Shown piece by piece: positions 26,303 to 35,516 of a stretch of 64,000 bases of DNA. The position numbers and the translations under genes are program-made. The notes beneath the pieces were generated by a model. It was not told the origin of the DNA. It made no database searches and worked only from the letters and a program-made list of their open reading frames with translations. How positions within the stretch are numbered: the stretch's first letter is position 1; each line of letters starts with the position of its first letter. The stretch is taken from contig NZ_MVFY01000004.1 of assembly GCF_002042885.1 (NCBI RefSeq), positions 124,001-188,000 on the forward strand. The letters are read 5' to 3'. Origin of the DNA: Citrobacter portucalensis. Its GTDB lineage: Bacteria; Pseudomonadota; Gammaproteobacteria; Enterobacterales; Enterobacteriaceae.

Positions 26303-27487
26303 TTAGCGGCTAAAGAAAGCGCGCTGGATAGCCATCTCAACGCCACGCACTTCCGCCAGGCCTTTCAGGCGACCAATCGCGGAGTAACCTGGGTTGGTTT
26401 TCTTTTTCAGGTCGTCAAGCATCTGGTGACCGTGGTCCGGGCGCATAGGGATCAGATCTTCTTTGCCCTCGGCTTTACGGCGCTGTTCTTCCTCAACGAT
26501 CGCTTTCACCACTTCGTACATGTCAACGTCGCCATTTAGATGCGCCGCTTCATGGAAGGTTTTCGGGTTATCTTCACGCAGCGTGGAGCGCAAATGGGTG
26601 AAGTAAATGCGCGGGCCAAACTGTTTGATCATGTCGACCAGGTCGTTATCCGCACGAACGCCGTAGGAGCCGGTACACATGGTGAAACCGTTCGCCATGC
26701 TGTTGACCGTATCGACCATCCACTGCATGTCTTCCACGGTGGAAACAATGCGTGGCAGGCCAAGGATTGGGCGCGGCGGATCGTCAGGATGTACCGCCAT
26801 ACGCACACCGACCTCTTCTGCTACCGGAATAATCGCCTTCAGGAAGACGGCAAAATTCTCACGCAGCGCAGCTTTATCGATATCCTTATAGCGTTCAAGA
26901 TGCTGGCGGAACTGTTCGAGCGTGTAGCCCTCTTCCGCGCCCGGCAAACCGGCGATGATATTGCGGGTCAGACGTGCTTTGTCTTCTTCGCTCATAGTGG
27001 TGAAGCGTTCATGCGCCAGCGCAATCTCTTCGGCGGTGTAGTCCGCTTCCGCGCCCGGGCGTTTAAGGATATGCAGCTCAAAGGCGGCAAATTCAATTTG
27101 ATCGAAACGCAGCGCTTTGGAGCCGTCCGGCAGGACGTATTCCAGGTCGGTACGGGTCCAGTCGAGAACCGGCATAAAGTTGTAGCACACGGTACGAATG
27201 CCGCACTCGGCCAGGTTACGCAGGCTTTGCTGGTAGTTGGCAATCCACTGCTGATAGTTGCCGGAACGGGTTTTAATGTCTTCGTGGATCGGTACGCTTT
27301 CGACGACCGACCATACCAGGCCCGCCTGCTCAATAATGGCTTTGCGTTTCAGGATCTCATCAACCGTCCACACTTCCCCGTTCGGGATATGGTGCAAGGC
27401 AGTGACAACGCCCGTTGCACCCGCCTGACGCACATCCGCTAAGGTGACCGGATCGTTAGGACCATACCAGCGCCATGTCTGTTCCAT
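26303..27487 (-). CDS. uxuA: Mannonate dehydratase UxuA
   Basis: A 394-residue enzyme, the same length as E. coli UxuA, of the xylose-isomerase-like TIM-barrel class. It dehydrates D-mannonate to 2-keto-3-deoxygluconate and needs Fe2+ or Mn2+. Conserved metal and active-site segments are visible: [29 protein letters not shown] and [10 protein letters not shown]. The start follows AGGAA by seven bases. It is the first gene of the uxuAB operon, transcribed away from gntP with a shared control region that holds UxuR and CRP sites. Confidence 0.97.
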   Translation of the reverse strand: MEQTWRWYGPNDPVTLADVRQAGATGVVTALHHIPNGEVWTVDEILKRKAIIEQAGLVWSVVESVPIHEDIKTRSGNYQQWIANYQQSLRNLAECGIRTVCYNFMPVLDWTRTDLEYVLPDGSKALRFDQIEFAAFELHILKRPGAEADYTAEEIALAHERFTTMSEEDKARLTRNIIAGLPGAEEGYTLEQFRQHLERYKDIDKAALRENFAVFLKAIIPVAEEVGVRMAVHPDDPPRPILGLPRIVSTVEDMQWMVDTVNSMANGFTMCTGSYGVRADNDLVDMIKQFGPRIYFTHLRSTLREDNPKTFHEAAHLNGDVDMYEVVKAIVEEEQRRKAEGKEDLIPMRPDHGHQMLDDLKKKTNPGYSAIGRLKGLAEVRGVEMAIQRAFFSR

Positions 27488-27571
27488 GTTTTATTCCTCG
27501 TTTACGTTATGGACTCGACGATATGGCACATAAATTCCTCCTTTTGGTATTACATGTCAACCTGAAGCAAT

Positions 27572-27588
27572 AAATTGGTTAACCAAAT
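27572..27588. promoter_or_regulatory. UxuR/ExuR operator
   Basis: AAATTGGTTAACCAAAT is a near-perfect palindrome matching the UxuR consensus (AAATTGGTATACCAATTT). It lies 85 bases upstream of uxuA in the uxuA-gntP intergenic region. A second, weaker match (AGGTTGACCAATA, 27680-27692) lies nearer gntP, so both promoters are probably repressed together. Confidence 0.8.
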
Positions 27589-27659
27589 CACGATATCTGC
27601 TGACCATACCGCTAATGAACGGCCATACAACCCAGTATTAATGTAAACATGTAACGCAA

Positions 27660-27675
27660 TGTGACATCCATCGCA
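27660..27675. promoter_or_regulatory. CRP site in the uxuA-gntP region
   Basis: TGTGA-CATCCA-TCGCA matches TGTGAN6TCACA with one change. CRP activation of uxuAB and gntP is established in E. coli; its placement between the operators fits. Confidence 0.65.
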
Positions 27676-27748
27676 TCATAGGTTGACCAATATATGTAAC
27701 ATCTCAACCAAAATCATAATAGTTCAACCAAAGTAAGGTAGACGTTAT

Positions 27749-29092
27749 ATGCACGTTCTCAATATTCTGTGGGTTGTATTCGGCATCGGCCTGATGCTGG
27801 TGCTCAATTTAAGATTCAAAATAAACTCGATGGTCGCCCTGCTGCTGGCGGCACTCTCGGTCGGTATGCTGGCGGGAATGGATTTAATGGAACTGCTGCA
27901 TACCATGAAATCCGGTTTTGGCAGCACGCTGGGTGAGCTGGCGATTATCGTGGTATTCGGGGCAGTCATCGGTAAGCTGATGGTTGATTCCGGGGCGGCG
28001 CATCAGATTGCCCATACGCTGCTGGCGCGACTCGGTCTACGTTACGTGCAGCTGTCGGTGATCATTATTGGTCTGATCTTCGGCCTGGCGATGTTCTATG
28101 AAGTGGCGTTTATTATGCTGGCACCGCTGGTGATCGTCATTGCCGCGGAAGCGAAGATCCCGTTCCTTAAGTTGGCGATTCCTGCGGTTGCCGCCGCCAC
28201 CACCGCCCACTCACTGTTCCCACCGCAGCCGGGTCCGGTCGCGCTGGTTAACGCCTACGGCGCTGACATGGGCATGGTTTACATCTACGGTATCCTGGTG
28301 ACCATTCCGAGCGTGATCTGCGCCGGACTTATCCTGCCGAAATTCCTCGGCAACCTCGATCGTCCAACGCCGTCATTCATGAAGGCCGACGTACCGGTTG
28401 ACCAGAACAACCTGCCGTCCTTCGGCGTGTCTATTCTGGTGCCGCTGATCCCGGCGATCATCATGATCTCCACCACCATCGCCAACATCTGGCTGGTGAA
28501 AGGGACGCAGGCGTGGGAAGTGGTCAACTTCTTAGGCTCCTCGCCGATTGCAATGTTTATCGCCATGGTTGTCGCCTTCGTGCTGTTTGGTACCGCGCGC
28601 GGTCACGACATGCAGTGGGTAATGAACGCCTTTGAAAACGCGGTGAAAAGCATCGCCATGGTGATCCTGATCATCGGCGCGGGCGGCGTACTGAAGCAAA
28701 CCATTATCGATACCGGCATCGGCGATACCATCGGCATGCTGATGTCGCACGGCAATATTTCTCCCTACATCATGGCGTGGTTGATAACCGTGCTGATTCG
28801 TCTGGCAACGGGTCAGGGCGTGGTCTCAGCCATGACGGCGGCGGGGATTATTAGCGCAGCGATCCTCGACCCGGCAACCGGTCAACTGGTGGGCGTCGAC
28901 CCGGCGTTGCTGGTGCTGGCAACAGCGGCCGGCTCCAACACCCTGACCCATATCAACGATGCTTCGTTCTGGCTGTTCAAAGGCTACTTTGACCTGTCGG
29001 TGAAGGATACGCTGAAAACCTGGGGTCTGCTGGAGCTGGTAAACTCCGTGGTTGGCCTGATTATCGTGTTGATCATCAGCATGATTGCATAA
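27749..29092 (+). CDS. gntP: GntP family gluconate/fructuronate permease
   Basis: A 447-residue GntP-family proton symporter with about 12-14 helices. Typical segments are [42 protein letters not shown] and [16 protein letters not shown]. In E. coli, GntP sits next to uxuA, is repressed by UxuR, and is reported to carry fructuronate as well as gluconate; the identical divergent arrangement and the shared operators here support the same role. It ends at a strong terminator. In E. coli the next gene is fimH; here the lactate genes follow instead, so synteny breaks at this point. Confidence 0.95.
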   Translation: MHVLNILWVVFGIGLMLVLNLRFKINSMVALLLAALSVGMLAGMDLMELLHTMKSGFGSTLGELAIIVVFGAVIGKLMVDSGAAHQIAHTLLARLGLRYVQLSVIIIGLIFGLAMFYEVAFIMLAPLVIVIAAEAKIPFLKLAIPAVAAATTAHSLFPPQPGPVALVNAYGADMGMVYIYGILVTIPSVICAGLILPKFLGNLDRPTPSFMKADVPVDQNNLPSFGVSILVPLIPAIIMISTTIANIWLVKGTQAWEVVNFLGSSPIAMFIAMVVAFVLFGTARGHDMQWVMNAFENAVKSIAMVILIIGAGGVLKQTIIDTGIGDTIGMLMSHGNISPYIMAWLITVLIRLATGQGVVSAMTAAGIISAAILDPATGQLVGVDPALLVLATAAGSNTLTHINDASFWLFKGYFDLSVKDTLKTWGLLELVNSVVGLIIVLIISMIA

Positions 29093-29100
29093 CGTCGATA

Positions 29101-29133
29101 CCGCTCTGGCCTATAGCGCCAGAGCGGTTTTCC
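29101..29133. terminator. Terminator between gntP and lutC
   Basis: CCGCTCTGGC-ctatagc-GCCAGAGCGG followed by TTTT: a 10-bp GC-rich stem nine bases after the gntP stop, shared by the convergent lut operon. Confidence 0.85.
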
Positions 29134-29141
29134 ATCCTGCC

Positions 29142-29837
29142 TCAACAATCCTCAATAATCAGATACACCGCTTTCACCGGGCCATGCACCCCAACCACCT
29201 TGATAAGCTCAATATCCGCCGTCGAGCTGGGTCCACTGATGATATTAATGCACGATGGCATACGCTCACCGGCCTGCGCTTTCTGATGCAGTTTTTCTGC
29301 CAGCTGCGCCACGCGCGGCAGAATGGTGCTTTTACGCAGCACGAAAATCGAGGACTCCGGCAACAGGCTCAGGGAGCGCCCGCGCTCTGGTGCGGAAAAC
29401 AGTACCACGCCGCCGGACTCGGTCAGGCCATACTCGGCATACACCACGCCCACTTTCGCCTGCTCGGCCTGAGTAATATTTTCGCTACCACGCGCTGGGT
29501 CCCAGACCACAGCGTGGCATTCCTGCTGTAAGCGTTCGGTGATACCCAGATCCACCAGCCGACTGTCGCCGCTCAGCACCACAGGCTGCTGACCCAATTC
29601 TTTACACAGGCGCAGCGCCGCGTCTGCGGCCTGGTCCTCGCTGGTCAGTTCGCAGCGGGCCAGCATCACTTCGCTGGCAAACTGGATAAACGCAGAGCAG
29701 CGCTGCTTGGGGCTAAGCTCGGTCAGGCGCTCGTTGGCATAGTTGTTAACCGGCGCGGCATCTGCTTGCGGCTCGAAGCGCAGCGGGCGACCCAGCGCCT
29801 GGGCGATGGTGTTTAAAAACGCGGTACGGTTATCCAT
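29142..29837 (-). CDS. lutC: Lactate utilisation protein C (LUD domain, YkgG-like)
   Basis: A 231-residue LUD-domain protein, third subunit of the LutABC L-lactate oxidation complex. The LUD core is VGVVYAEYGLTESGGVVLFS, with the C-terminal SGPSSTADIELIKVVGVHGP typical of the family. The start is the ATG at 29837 (MDNRTAFLN), overlapping the end of lutB by eight bases; the frame extends 49 codons further upstream inside lutB without meaning. It corresponds to E. coli ykgG. The complex oxidises L-lactate to pyruvate independently of LldD. Confidence 0.92.
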   Translation of the reverse strand: MDNRTAFLNTIAQALGRPLRFEPQADAAPVNNYANERLTELSPKQRCSAFIQFASEVMLARCELTSEDQAADAALRLCKELGQQPVVLSGDSRLVDLGITERLQQECHAVVWDPARGSENITQAEQAKVGVVYAEYGLTESGGVVLFSAPERGRSLSLLPESSIFVLRKSTILPRVAQLAEKLHQKAQAGERMPSCINIISGPSSTADIELIKVVGVHGPVKAVYLIIEDC

Positions 29838-31257
29838 TCTTTTTCTCCTGCGCCTGATGTTTCTTAAACCAGCTACGGAAGCTCTCGCCGTCAGCATCAG
29901 GCAGATCGCGCGCCTCCATCCAGTCACCAATCGCGCCAACCTTGAGCGGGGTTTTGCCGCCATTGATAAACCAGCTCGCCGCATGCGCGCCCGCCATCAT
30001 CCCGACTTTCCACAGCCCCGGATGGCTATTGGCATAGGCGAACATCTTGATCGCCCGTCGCTCGGCTTTCGGCGTAATGCCCTCCTCGGCCATCACCCGG
30101 CGATGACGCAGGATCAGTTTTGACAACGGAATACGCACCGGGCAGACGCTGTCACAGGCCGTGCATAAAGAACAGGCGTACGGCAGGTCTTTAAAATCTT
30201 TATAGCCACCGAGCAGCGGAGAAATCACCGCGCCGATAGGTCCAGGATAGATAGAGCCATAGCCGTGTCCGCCGATGTGGCGGTACGCCGGACAGGTATT
30301 CATACAGGCTCCGCAGCGGATGCAGCGCAGCACATCGCGAAACTCTGAGCCCAGCACCTGCGAGCGACCGTTATCGACAATCACCAGATGGAACTCTTCC
30401 GGTCCGTCAACGTTATCCGCCTCACGCGGGCCGGTCAGCCAGGTGTTGTAGCCCGTCAGACGTGCGCCCACGGCGCTGCGCGCCAGCATGGTGATCAGCA
30501 CATCCACCTCGGCAAAGGTCGGCGCGATACGCTCCATGCCCATCACCGCAATGTGCGTTTTCGGCAGCGTGGTGCACATGCGCGCGTTGCCTTCGTTGGT
30601 CACCAGACACACCGAGCCGGTTTCCGCCACGGCAAAGTTACAGCCAGTAATACCGATTTCGGCACTGAGGAAATCCTCGCGGATCTTCTGACGAATGAAC
30701 AAAGTCATAGCTTCCGGGGTTTCCGGGCCGTCATACCCCAGACGTTCGTTCAGCACGCGGCGGATCTGGTAGCGATCTTTATGAATCGCCGGAACCACGA
30801 CGTGCGAAGGCGGATCCTGATCCAACTGCAGAATATATTCCCCGAGATCGGTTTCGATCACCTGGATTCCGGCATCCTGCAGCACGTGGTTGACGCCGAT
30901 TTCTTCGGTCACCATCGACTTGGACTTCACCACCTTCTTCGCATTTTTACTCTGCGCGACCTGCAAAATGTAGCGAGTGGCGTCTTCTTTGGTTTTGGCG
31001 AAATAGACGTGTCCGCCGTTTTCCGTCACTTTCTCGGAGAGTTGGTACAGGTAAGCGTCGAGGTTGCTCAGAACGTGATCGCGGATCTGGCTGGCACGAT
31101 CGCGCCAGTCTTCCCAGTGGCCTAACTCATCGACCATTTTTTGCCGATTCGCGCCGATACGCTCCTGCGCATTAGCCACGGCTTTGCGCATGATCGGATC
31201 TTCTATCTGCTGACGAATACGCAGTTTAAATTCTACATCGCTGGTTTTTATCGACAT
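29830..31257 (-). CDS. lutB: Iron-sulfur lactate utilisation protein B (YkgF-like)
   Basis: A 475-residue protein with an N-terminal LUD domain (about residues 70-290) and a ferredoxin domain with two [4Fe-4S] motifs, CIRCGACMNTCP and CSLCTACDSVCP (about 305-375), followed by a DUF3390-type tail. It is the central electron-transfer subunit of the LutABC complex and matches E. coli YkgF (475). AGGGGAAAGAG precedes the start. It lies 10 bases after lutA and overlaps lutC, a compact operon. Confidence 0.95.
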   Translation of the reverse strand: MSIKTSDVEFKLRIRQQIEDPIMRKAVANAQERIGANRQKMVDELGHWEDWRDRASQIRDHVLSNLDAYLYQLSEKVTENGGHVYFAKTKEDATRYILQVAQSKNAKKVVKSKSMVTEEIGVNHVLQDAGIQVIETDLGEYILQLDQDPPSHVVVPAIHKDRYQIRRVLNERLGYDGPETPEAMTLFIRQKIREDFLSAEIGITGCNFAVAETGSVCLVTNEGNARMCTTLPKTHIAVMGMERIAPTFAEVDVLITMLARSAVGARLTGYNTWLTGPREADNVDGPEEFHLVIVDNGRSQVLGSEFRDVLRCIRCGACMNTCPAYRHIGGHGYGSIYPGPIGAVISPLLGGYKDFKDLPYACSLCTACDSVCPVRIPLSKLILRHRRVMAEEGITPKAERRAIKMFAYANSHPGLWKVGMMAGAHAASWFINGGKTPLKVGAIGDWMEARDLPDADGESFRSWFKKHQAQEKKNG

Positions 31258-31267
31258 CTCTTTCCCC

Positions 31268-31987
31268 TCAGCGGCTCATCAGCACTTCAGCAATATGCAT
31301 CACTTTGACCGGCTGGCCTTCCCGTTGCAGTCGGCCGCCAATGTTCAGCAGGCAGCTAACGTCTGCGCCAATCAAATATTCCGGCTTTGCATCCATCAGA
31401 TGTAAGACTTTCTCTTTCACCATCTCACCGGATATTTCGGCCATCTTGACCGAGAACGTCCCGCCAAAGCCGCAACAGGTATCCTGATCGGCAAACGTCA
31501 ACAGCTCCAGTCCGCGCACGTTTTTCAGCAGCGTAAGCGGCTCTTCCTTCACTCCCAGTTTGCGGGTCAAGCTACAGGAAGGATGATACACAGCGCGGCC
31601 CTGGAGGCTGGCACCAACGTCCACCACGCCCAGTTTGTTGACGATAAAGGAGGTGAGATCCTGCATACGCGCGGAAACTTTTTCAGCACGCAGAGCCCAT
31701 TCCGGTTCATCGGCCAGATACGTCGGGTAGCTTTTTACCGCGTAGGTGCAGGAGCCTGCCGGAGAGATAATCGGGTAGTCGTTGTCTTCCAGCGCGGCGA
31801 TCAGGTTTTTCATCCCGGGGATCGCCTCTTTGATGTATCCGCTGTTGATGGCTGGCTGACCGCAACACCCTTGCTTCTCGGGGAAATTCACGCGACAACC
31901 CAGTTTTTCCAGCAGCAATACGGAGTCTCGTGCCATCCGTGATTTCAGTGCGTCACCAATGCAGGTAACAAAGAAATTTACATTCAC
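31268..31987 (-). CDS. lutA: CCG-domain lactate utilisation protein A (YkgE-like)
   Basis: A 239-residue protein with two cysteine-rich CCG domains (KQGCCGQPAINSGY and QDTCCGFGGTFSVKMAEIS), the type that binds [4Fe-4S] clusters in heterodisulfide reductase and glycolate oxidase subunits. It is nearly identical in layout to E. coli YkgE. The start is GTG at 31987 with GGAG eight bases before it. It is the first gene of lutABC. A perfect 22-bp palindrome 36 bases upstream is a candidate operator; no regulator gene is adjacent. Confidence 0.95.
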   Translation of the reverse strand: MNVNFFVTCIGDALKSRMARDSVLLLEKLGCRVNFPEKQGCCGQPAINSGYIKEAIPGMKNLIAALEDNDYPIISPAGSCTYAVKSYPTYLADEPEWALRAEKVSARMQDLTSFIVNKLGVVDVGASLQGRAVYHPSCSLTRKLGVKEEPLTLLKNVRGLELLTFADQDTCCGFGGTFSVKMAEISGEMVKEKVLHLMDAKPEYLIGADVSCLLNIGGRLQREGQPVKVMHIAEVLMSR

Positions 31988-32568
31988 AATAACTACTCCA
32001 TTGCTTCATTTCTGTTTATTGCGCTTGATATCGCGATATCAAGCAAAGATTCAGCTGTATTTCACGCCCAGTTTTTGTATTTGCTTGTTTTACTAATGTC
32101 TGGGTTCATTATGATGCACGGATCGTTTTCCTTTGATAGCGACTCTCCTCCTCTTATATCAGGACAATCGCAAATGTCTGTATTTTCATTTGTATGACAA
32201 AATCAAATAATCCCCTAATCAACATGCATATGCAATACCCATGTTTATTTATTTCGGACTTGCTCACATTTTTATATTGAAAACGACAGTGTTATTAACA
32301 CCTTATAAAATAGTTTCGAATGATTACTACCTTCGTCACTACCATTATTAAAAATGTTATTAAATAACCACTTATAGGTATTTACCTTGCTCTTAAGTAT
32401 ATTTATCTGGCATTGAATTTTAATTAAAAGATTACAATAGTTACAAAACCACAAATCATAATTACTTTATTCACTGAAGCGATTCAGTTTACATATTTTA
32501 TTTACACGGCAATGTAGCCTTCCCGCCATAAATATAAATCAGGTTTAATGAACCAATCAGGAATAGCA
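31988..32568. other. Shared lutA / lactate permease control region
   Basis: A 581-base, very AT-rich gap between divergent operons. It contains a perfect palindrome near lutA (32023-32044), several T/A tracts, and no credible gene; a 60-codon minus-strand frame at 32272-32454 has low-complexity composition and no ribosome site. The right end, including caggaatagcaATG, is the permease ribosome site. Confidence 0.6.
32023..32044. promoter_or_regulatory. 22-bp perfect palindrome at the lutA promoter
   Basis: The stretch GCTTGATATCG-CGATATCAAGC is a perfect 22-bp inverted repeat with no spacer, 36 bases upstream of the lutA start. Its form fits a dimeric repressor such as a GntR, LacI or TetR protein, but no such gene lies in the neighbourhood. 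Confidence 0.6.
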
Positions 32569-34122
32569 ATGAACGAATATTTTATGTTTGCCCTGGCACT
32601 ATCTCCTTTACTACTTATGGTATTTTTAATACTGAAATTAAAAATGCCCATCCATTATTCCGTACTGATTTCTTTGATATTCACCGCTGCACTATCGGCA
32701 ATATTCTGGGAAATGCCCGTACAAAATCTGAAAGCCGCGATAGGCTATGGCGCACTGAAGGGACTATGGCCGATCGTGATTGTGATCCTCGGCGCTATTT
32801 TCAGTTATAACGTCATGCAAGCGACCAAAGCACTGGATATTTTGCGCGATATTCTCGCCAGCATTAGCGAAGATAAGCGTATTCAGGTGCTGCTGATTTC
32901 ATGGTGTTTTGGTGGATTTCTTGAAGCCGCAGCGGGCTATGGCACGGCGGTCGCTATTCCGATCGGCATTCTCATTGCGCTGGGATTCAACCCGCTGAAA
33001 GCAGCGATTGCTTCTCTCGTGGCGAATACCGTTCCCACCGCATTCGGCGCGGTCGGGATCCCGGTTTCTATTCTGGCTGAACAGGTTAATCTGCCGGTTT
33101 ATACCTTAGGCGGAACCATTATTTTGCAGCTCGCGCTGTTTAATATCCTGCTGCCGTTTGTGATTGTCTGCATTATTGGCGGCGGCCTGAAAGCCATTCG
33201 TGGCGTATTTCTGATCACGTTGATTTGCGGCATTTCCACGCTGATTCCGCAATATTTTGTCGCCATCCATCTTGGCGCGGAATTACCCGCTTTTGCCGGT
33301 AGCCTGGTCAGCCTGTTTGCCGTGGCGATGGTCAGTCGCCTGCGCAAAGGGAAAACCGATCCAGAGTGGCGCATTGAGGTCAGCCATACCCGCGAAACCA
33401 CGCCGCGCTCGGCAAAAGTGCTGTTCCGCGTGGGCTCTATCTATCTGTTTATTTTTGTGTTTATCCTGCTGTGTTCGCCGCTGTTCCCGACAATAAAAGG
33501 CGCGGCGTCCCAACTGGCTTCGGTGCTGCATTTCACGTTGGCTGACGGCAAAACGATGGCACTGAAAGTTGAATGGGTGACCACACCAGGGATGCTGATC
33601 ATCTTTGCGACCATTATCGGCGGTTTTATTCAGGGGGCGTCCGCACGCGGGATGCTGGAAGTATTTATCAAAACGATTTTCCAGCTTAAAAACTCTATCG
33701 TCGCAATTATGGCGATCGTCGCGCTGGCCACGGTGATGGATCTCAGCGGGATTATCTCCACGCTGGCGCAGTCGATTGTCGATCTGACCGGCAGTTCGTA
33801 CGTCTTCCTCGCCCCGGTGATTGGCGCGCTGGGCACGTTCGTTACCGGCAGCGATACTAACTCGAACATTCTGTTCGGCAAGCTGCAAACCATTGCTGCC
33901 AGCAAGTTGCATATCGATCCTAACTGGCTGGCGGCGGCCAATACCTCTGGCGCTACGGGGGGGAAAATGATTTCGCCGCAAAGCATCGCCATCGCGGTTT
34001 CTGCCACCAAAATGGACGGTCAGGCCAACCAGATTATGTCTGGCACCATGAAATACTGCTGCGCCTACATTGTGATCCTCGGCCTGAAAGTCGGTCTCTT
34101 TTATTACTGGTTTATGGCGTAA
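32569..34122 (+). CDS. L-lactate permease (LctP/LldP family)
   Basis: A 517-residue transporter of the LctP family with about 14 helices, slightly shorter than E. coli LldP (551). The core GFLEAAAGYGTAVAIPIGILIALGF and the C-terminal GALGTFVTGSDTNSNILFGKLQ and SGATGGKMISPQSIAIA are family signatures. It imports lactate (and often glycolate) with protons. The ATG at 32569 is used, with CAGGA nine bases before it; seven further codons upstream are open. It is divergent from lutABC, so uptake and oxidation of lactate are encoded together. Just past its TAA the same frame stays open for 84 more codons. Confidence 0.92.
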   Translation: MNEYFMFALALSPLLLMVFLILKLKMPIHYSVLISLIFTAALSAIFWEMPVQNLKAAIGYGALKGLWPIVIVILGAIFSYNVMQATKALDILRDILASISEDKRIQVLLISWCFGGFLEAAAGYGTAVAIPIGILIALGFNPLKAAIASLVANTVPTAFGAVGIPVSILAEQVNLPVYTLGGTIILQLALFNILLPFVIVCIIGGGLKAIRGVFLITLICGISTLIPQYFVAIHLGAELPAFAGSLVSLFAVAMVSRLRKGKTDPEWRIEVSHTRETTPRSAKVLFRVGSIYLFIFVFILLCSPLFPTIKGAASQLASVLHFTLADGKTMALKVEWVTTPGMLIIFATIIGGFIQGASARGMLEVFIKTIFQLKNSIVAIMAIVALATVMDLSGIISTLAQSIVDLTGSSYVFLAPVIGALGTFVTGSDTNSNILFGKLQTIAASKLHIDPNWLAAANTSGATGGKMISPQSIAIAVSATKMDGQANQIMSGTMKYCCAYIVILGLKVGLFYYWFMA

Positions 34123-34170
34123 GCCATTGTCAACCCCGTCAAATTCGCGGCAATCGTATTTGACGACACA

Positions 34171-34377
34171 GTGACCAAAAAGGTTTACACCGTCCCAGGA
34201 ACGGAACAAGGCGACAGGCTTTACGATTTGTCGGCGCTGACTAAAATAGCGCCGATGTTTCAAATCGAGGATTGTTGTTATGTTGTACTGGAAAAAGATG
34301 GTGAAGAAGTTCGACGCCTTTTCCGCGTTGATTCCACCACGCTACTTCCGCGTGTAATACCTGGCACTTATGCCTGA
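34171..34377 (+). CDS. Small hypothetical protein after the lactate permease
   Basis: A 68-codon frame starting with GTG and ending at 34377, with balanced composition (VYTVPGTEQGDRLYDLSA, CCYVVLEKDGEEVRR) that reads like a real small soluble protein. It is in frame with the upstream permease, and the frame is open all the way from the permease stop (34123), so it could be a separate gene, a remnant, or a read-through extension. No good ribosome site precedes the GTG. No family is recognised. Confidence 0.35.
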   Translation: MTKKVYTVPGTEQGDRLYDLSALTKIAPMFQIEDCCYVVLEKDGEEVRRLFRVDSTTLLPRVIPGTYA

Positions 34378-34505
34378 TGGCGCATCGCTTATCAGGCCTA
34401 CATTTCACACTCATTTGTAGGCCTGCGTTTCACACTCATTTGTAGGCCTGCGTTTCACGCTCATTTGTAGGCCGGATAAGGCGCGAGCCGCTTCCGGCAG
34501 CGACA
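34365..34505. repeat. REP unit with three 25-bp direct repeats
   Basis: A REP/BIME cluster. Between two REP half-units (tgcctgatggcgcatcgcttatcaggcc and gtaggccggataaggcgcgagccgc) a 25-bp unit, TTTCACACTCATTTGTAGGC plus CTGCG, is repeated in tandem at 34403-34427, 34428-34452 and, with changes, 34453-34477. Confidence 0.85.
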
Positions 34506-34647
34506 GCAGCGTAAAATGCTCACCCCTTCCTCTTACGCAGACCGCATGCTCTTAACACCGCCACCCACAGACGAAGCCACGCGAAACGGTAGACCAGAGG
34601 ATGCTGAAGCCGCAGCAATGTCAGAAACATAGAGCCCCCTCGTGGCG

Positions 34648-35505
34648 CTACAGTACCGCTGCCCGATAGCGAATTTGCGGATCCATTATCTGGTGACGCG
34701 CATCTATCAGTCGCAGTTCATACGAATCATGCTCTTTCGTCAGTCGCATCACCGCATCGACGACACTGGTGGTCCGCTCCAGCGCCTGCTTGTCCTCATA
34801 ACCATTGAGCAGTGAGGCCAGCATCACGCTGCAAATCAGATCCCCAACGCCCACCGGCATTTTGGCAAAGGTATACAGCGGCCGGGCAATGTGTAACGTC
34901 TGTTCCGGCGTCACCAGCAGCATTTCAAACGCTTGTTTGTCCCGCGAACAGTCGCCGAGATGCTTCACCAGCACCTTCTTCACACCCCACGACACCAGTT
35001 GCTGCGCAGCTTCCACCACCTCGTCAAAACCACGCAGTTGTCTGCCCGTCAGCACGCCCAGCTCATAGAGATTCGGTCCCATGATGTCGGCCAGTTGAAT
35101 GGCATCATCGACAAAAAAGGACTCTACGCCCTGCGCGACAATGCAGCCTTTTTGCGGATCGCCCATCACCGGATCGCAAAAATAGAGCGCCTGCGGATTA
35201 CGCTGACGAATGGTGGTGACAGCGTGCTTCACCTCTTCACAATGACGTTTATCTCCAAGATACCCGGACAGCACGGCATCGCATTGCGCCAGCTTTTGCA
35301 GGTCATCCAGCCCGCTGATGATGGCACTCAGCTCGCCGTGCGGCATCGCCATGCCCTGCCACATCCCGTACTGGGTGTGGTTGGAAAACTGTACGGTGTA
35401 AAACGGCCAGACATCGATCCCCGAAAGCTGCATCGGCAGCACAGCGGCTTTATTTCCGGCATAGCCATAAACGACTGACGACTGAACAGACAACACGTTT
35501 TTCAT
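34648..35505 (-). CDS. PdxY-like pyridoxal kinase
   Basis: A 285-residue ribokinase-fold kinase similar to E. coli PdxY along its length, for example in the TVQFSNHTQYG, CDAVLSGYLG, YFCDPVMG and RFEMLLVT-like (AFEMLLVT) segments. The anion-hole/catalytic motif is PVGVGD, with the base Asp intact. PdxY makes pyridoxal 5'-phosphate from pyridoxal. Divergence from PdxY suggests an additional paralogue rather than the housekeeping copy. It lies 11 bases downstream of the tyrosine permease gene in the tpl cluster, so it may supply the PLP needed by large amounts of tyrosine phenol-lyase (inference). Confidence 0.85.
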   Translation of the reverse strand: MKNVLSVQSSVVYGYAGNKAAVLPMQLSGIDVWPFYTVQFSNHTQYGMWQGMAMPHGELSAIISGLDDLQKLAQCDAVLSGYLGDKRHCEEVKHAVTTIRQRNPQALYFCDPVMGDPQKGCIVAQGVESFFVDDAIQLADIMGPNLYELGVLTGRQLRGFDEVVEAAQQLVSWGVKKVLVKHLGDCSRDKQAFEMLLVTPEQTLHIARPLYTFAKMPVGVGDLICSVMLASLLNGYEDKQALERTTSVVDAVMRLTKEHDSYELRLIDARHQIMDPQIRYRAAVL

Positions 35506-35516
35506 TTTGACTCCGT

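Noticed and set aside
26540-27442. 300-codon plus-strand frame across uxuA
   Set aside because: Antisense shadow of uxuA; no family resemblance and no ribosome site.
32272-32454. 60-codon minus-strand frame between lutA and the lactate permease
   Set aside because: Asn/Lys/Ile/Phe-rich translation of AT-rich DNA, without a ribosome site.
33283-34263. 326-codon minus-strand frame across the lactate permease
   Set aside because: Shadow frame; Arg/His/Asp-rich translation with no recognisable domain.
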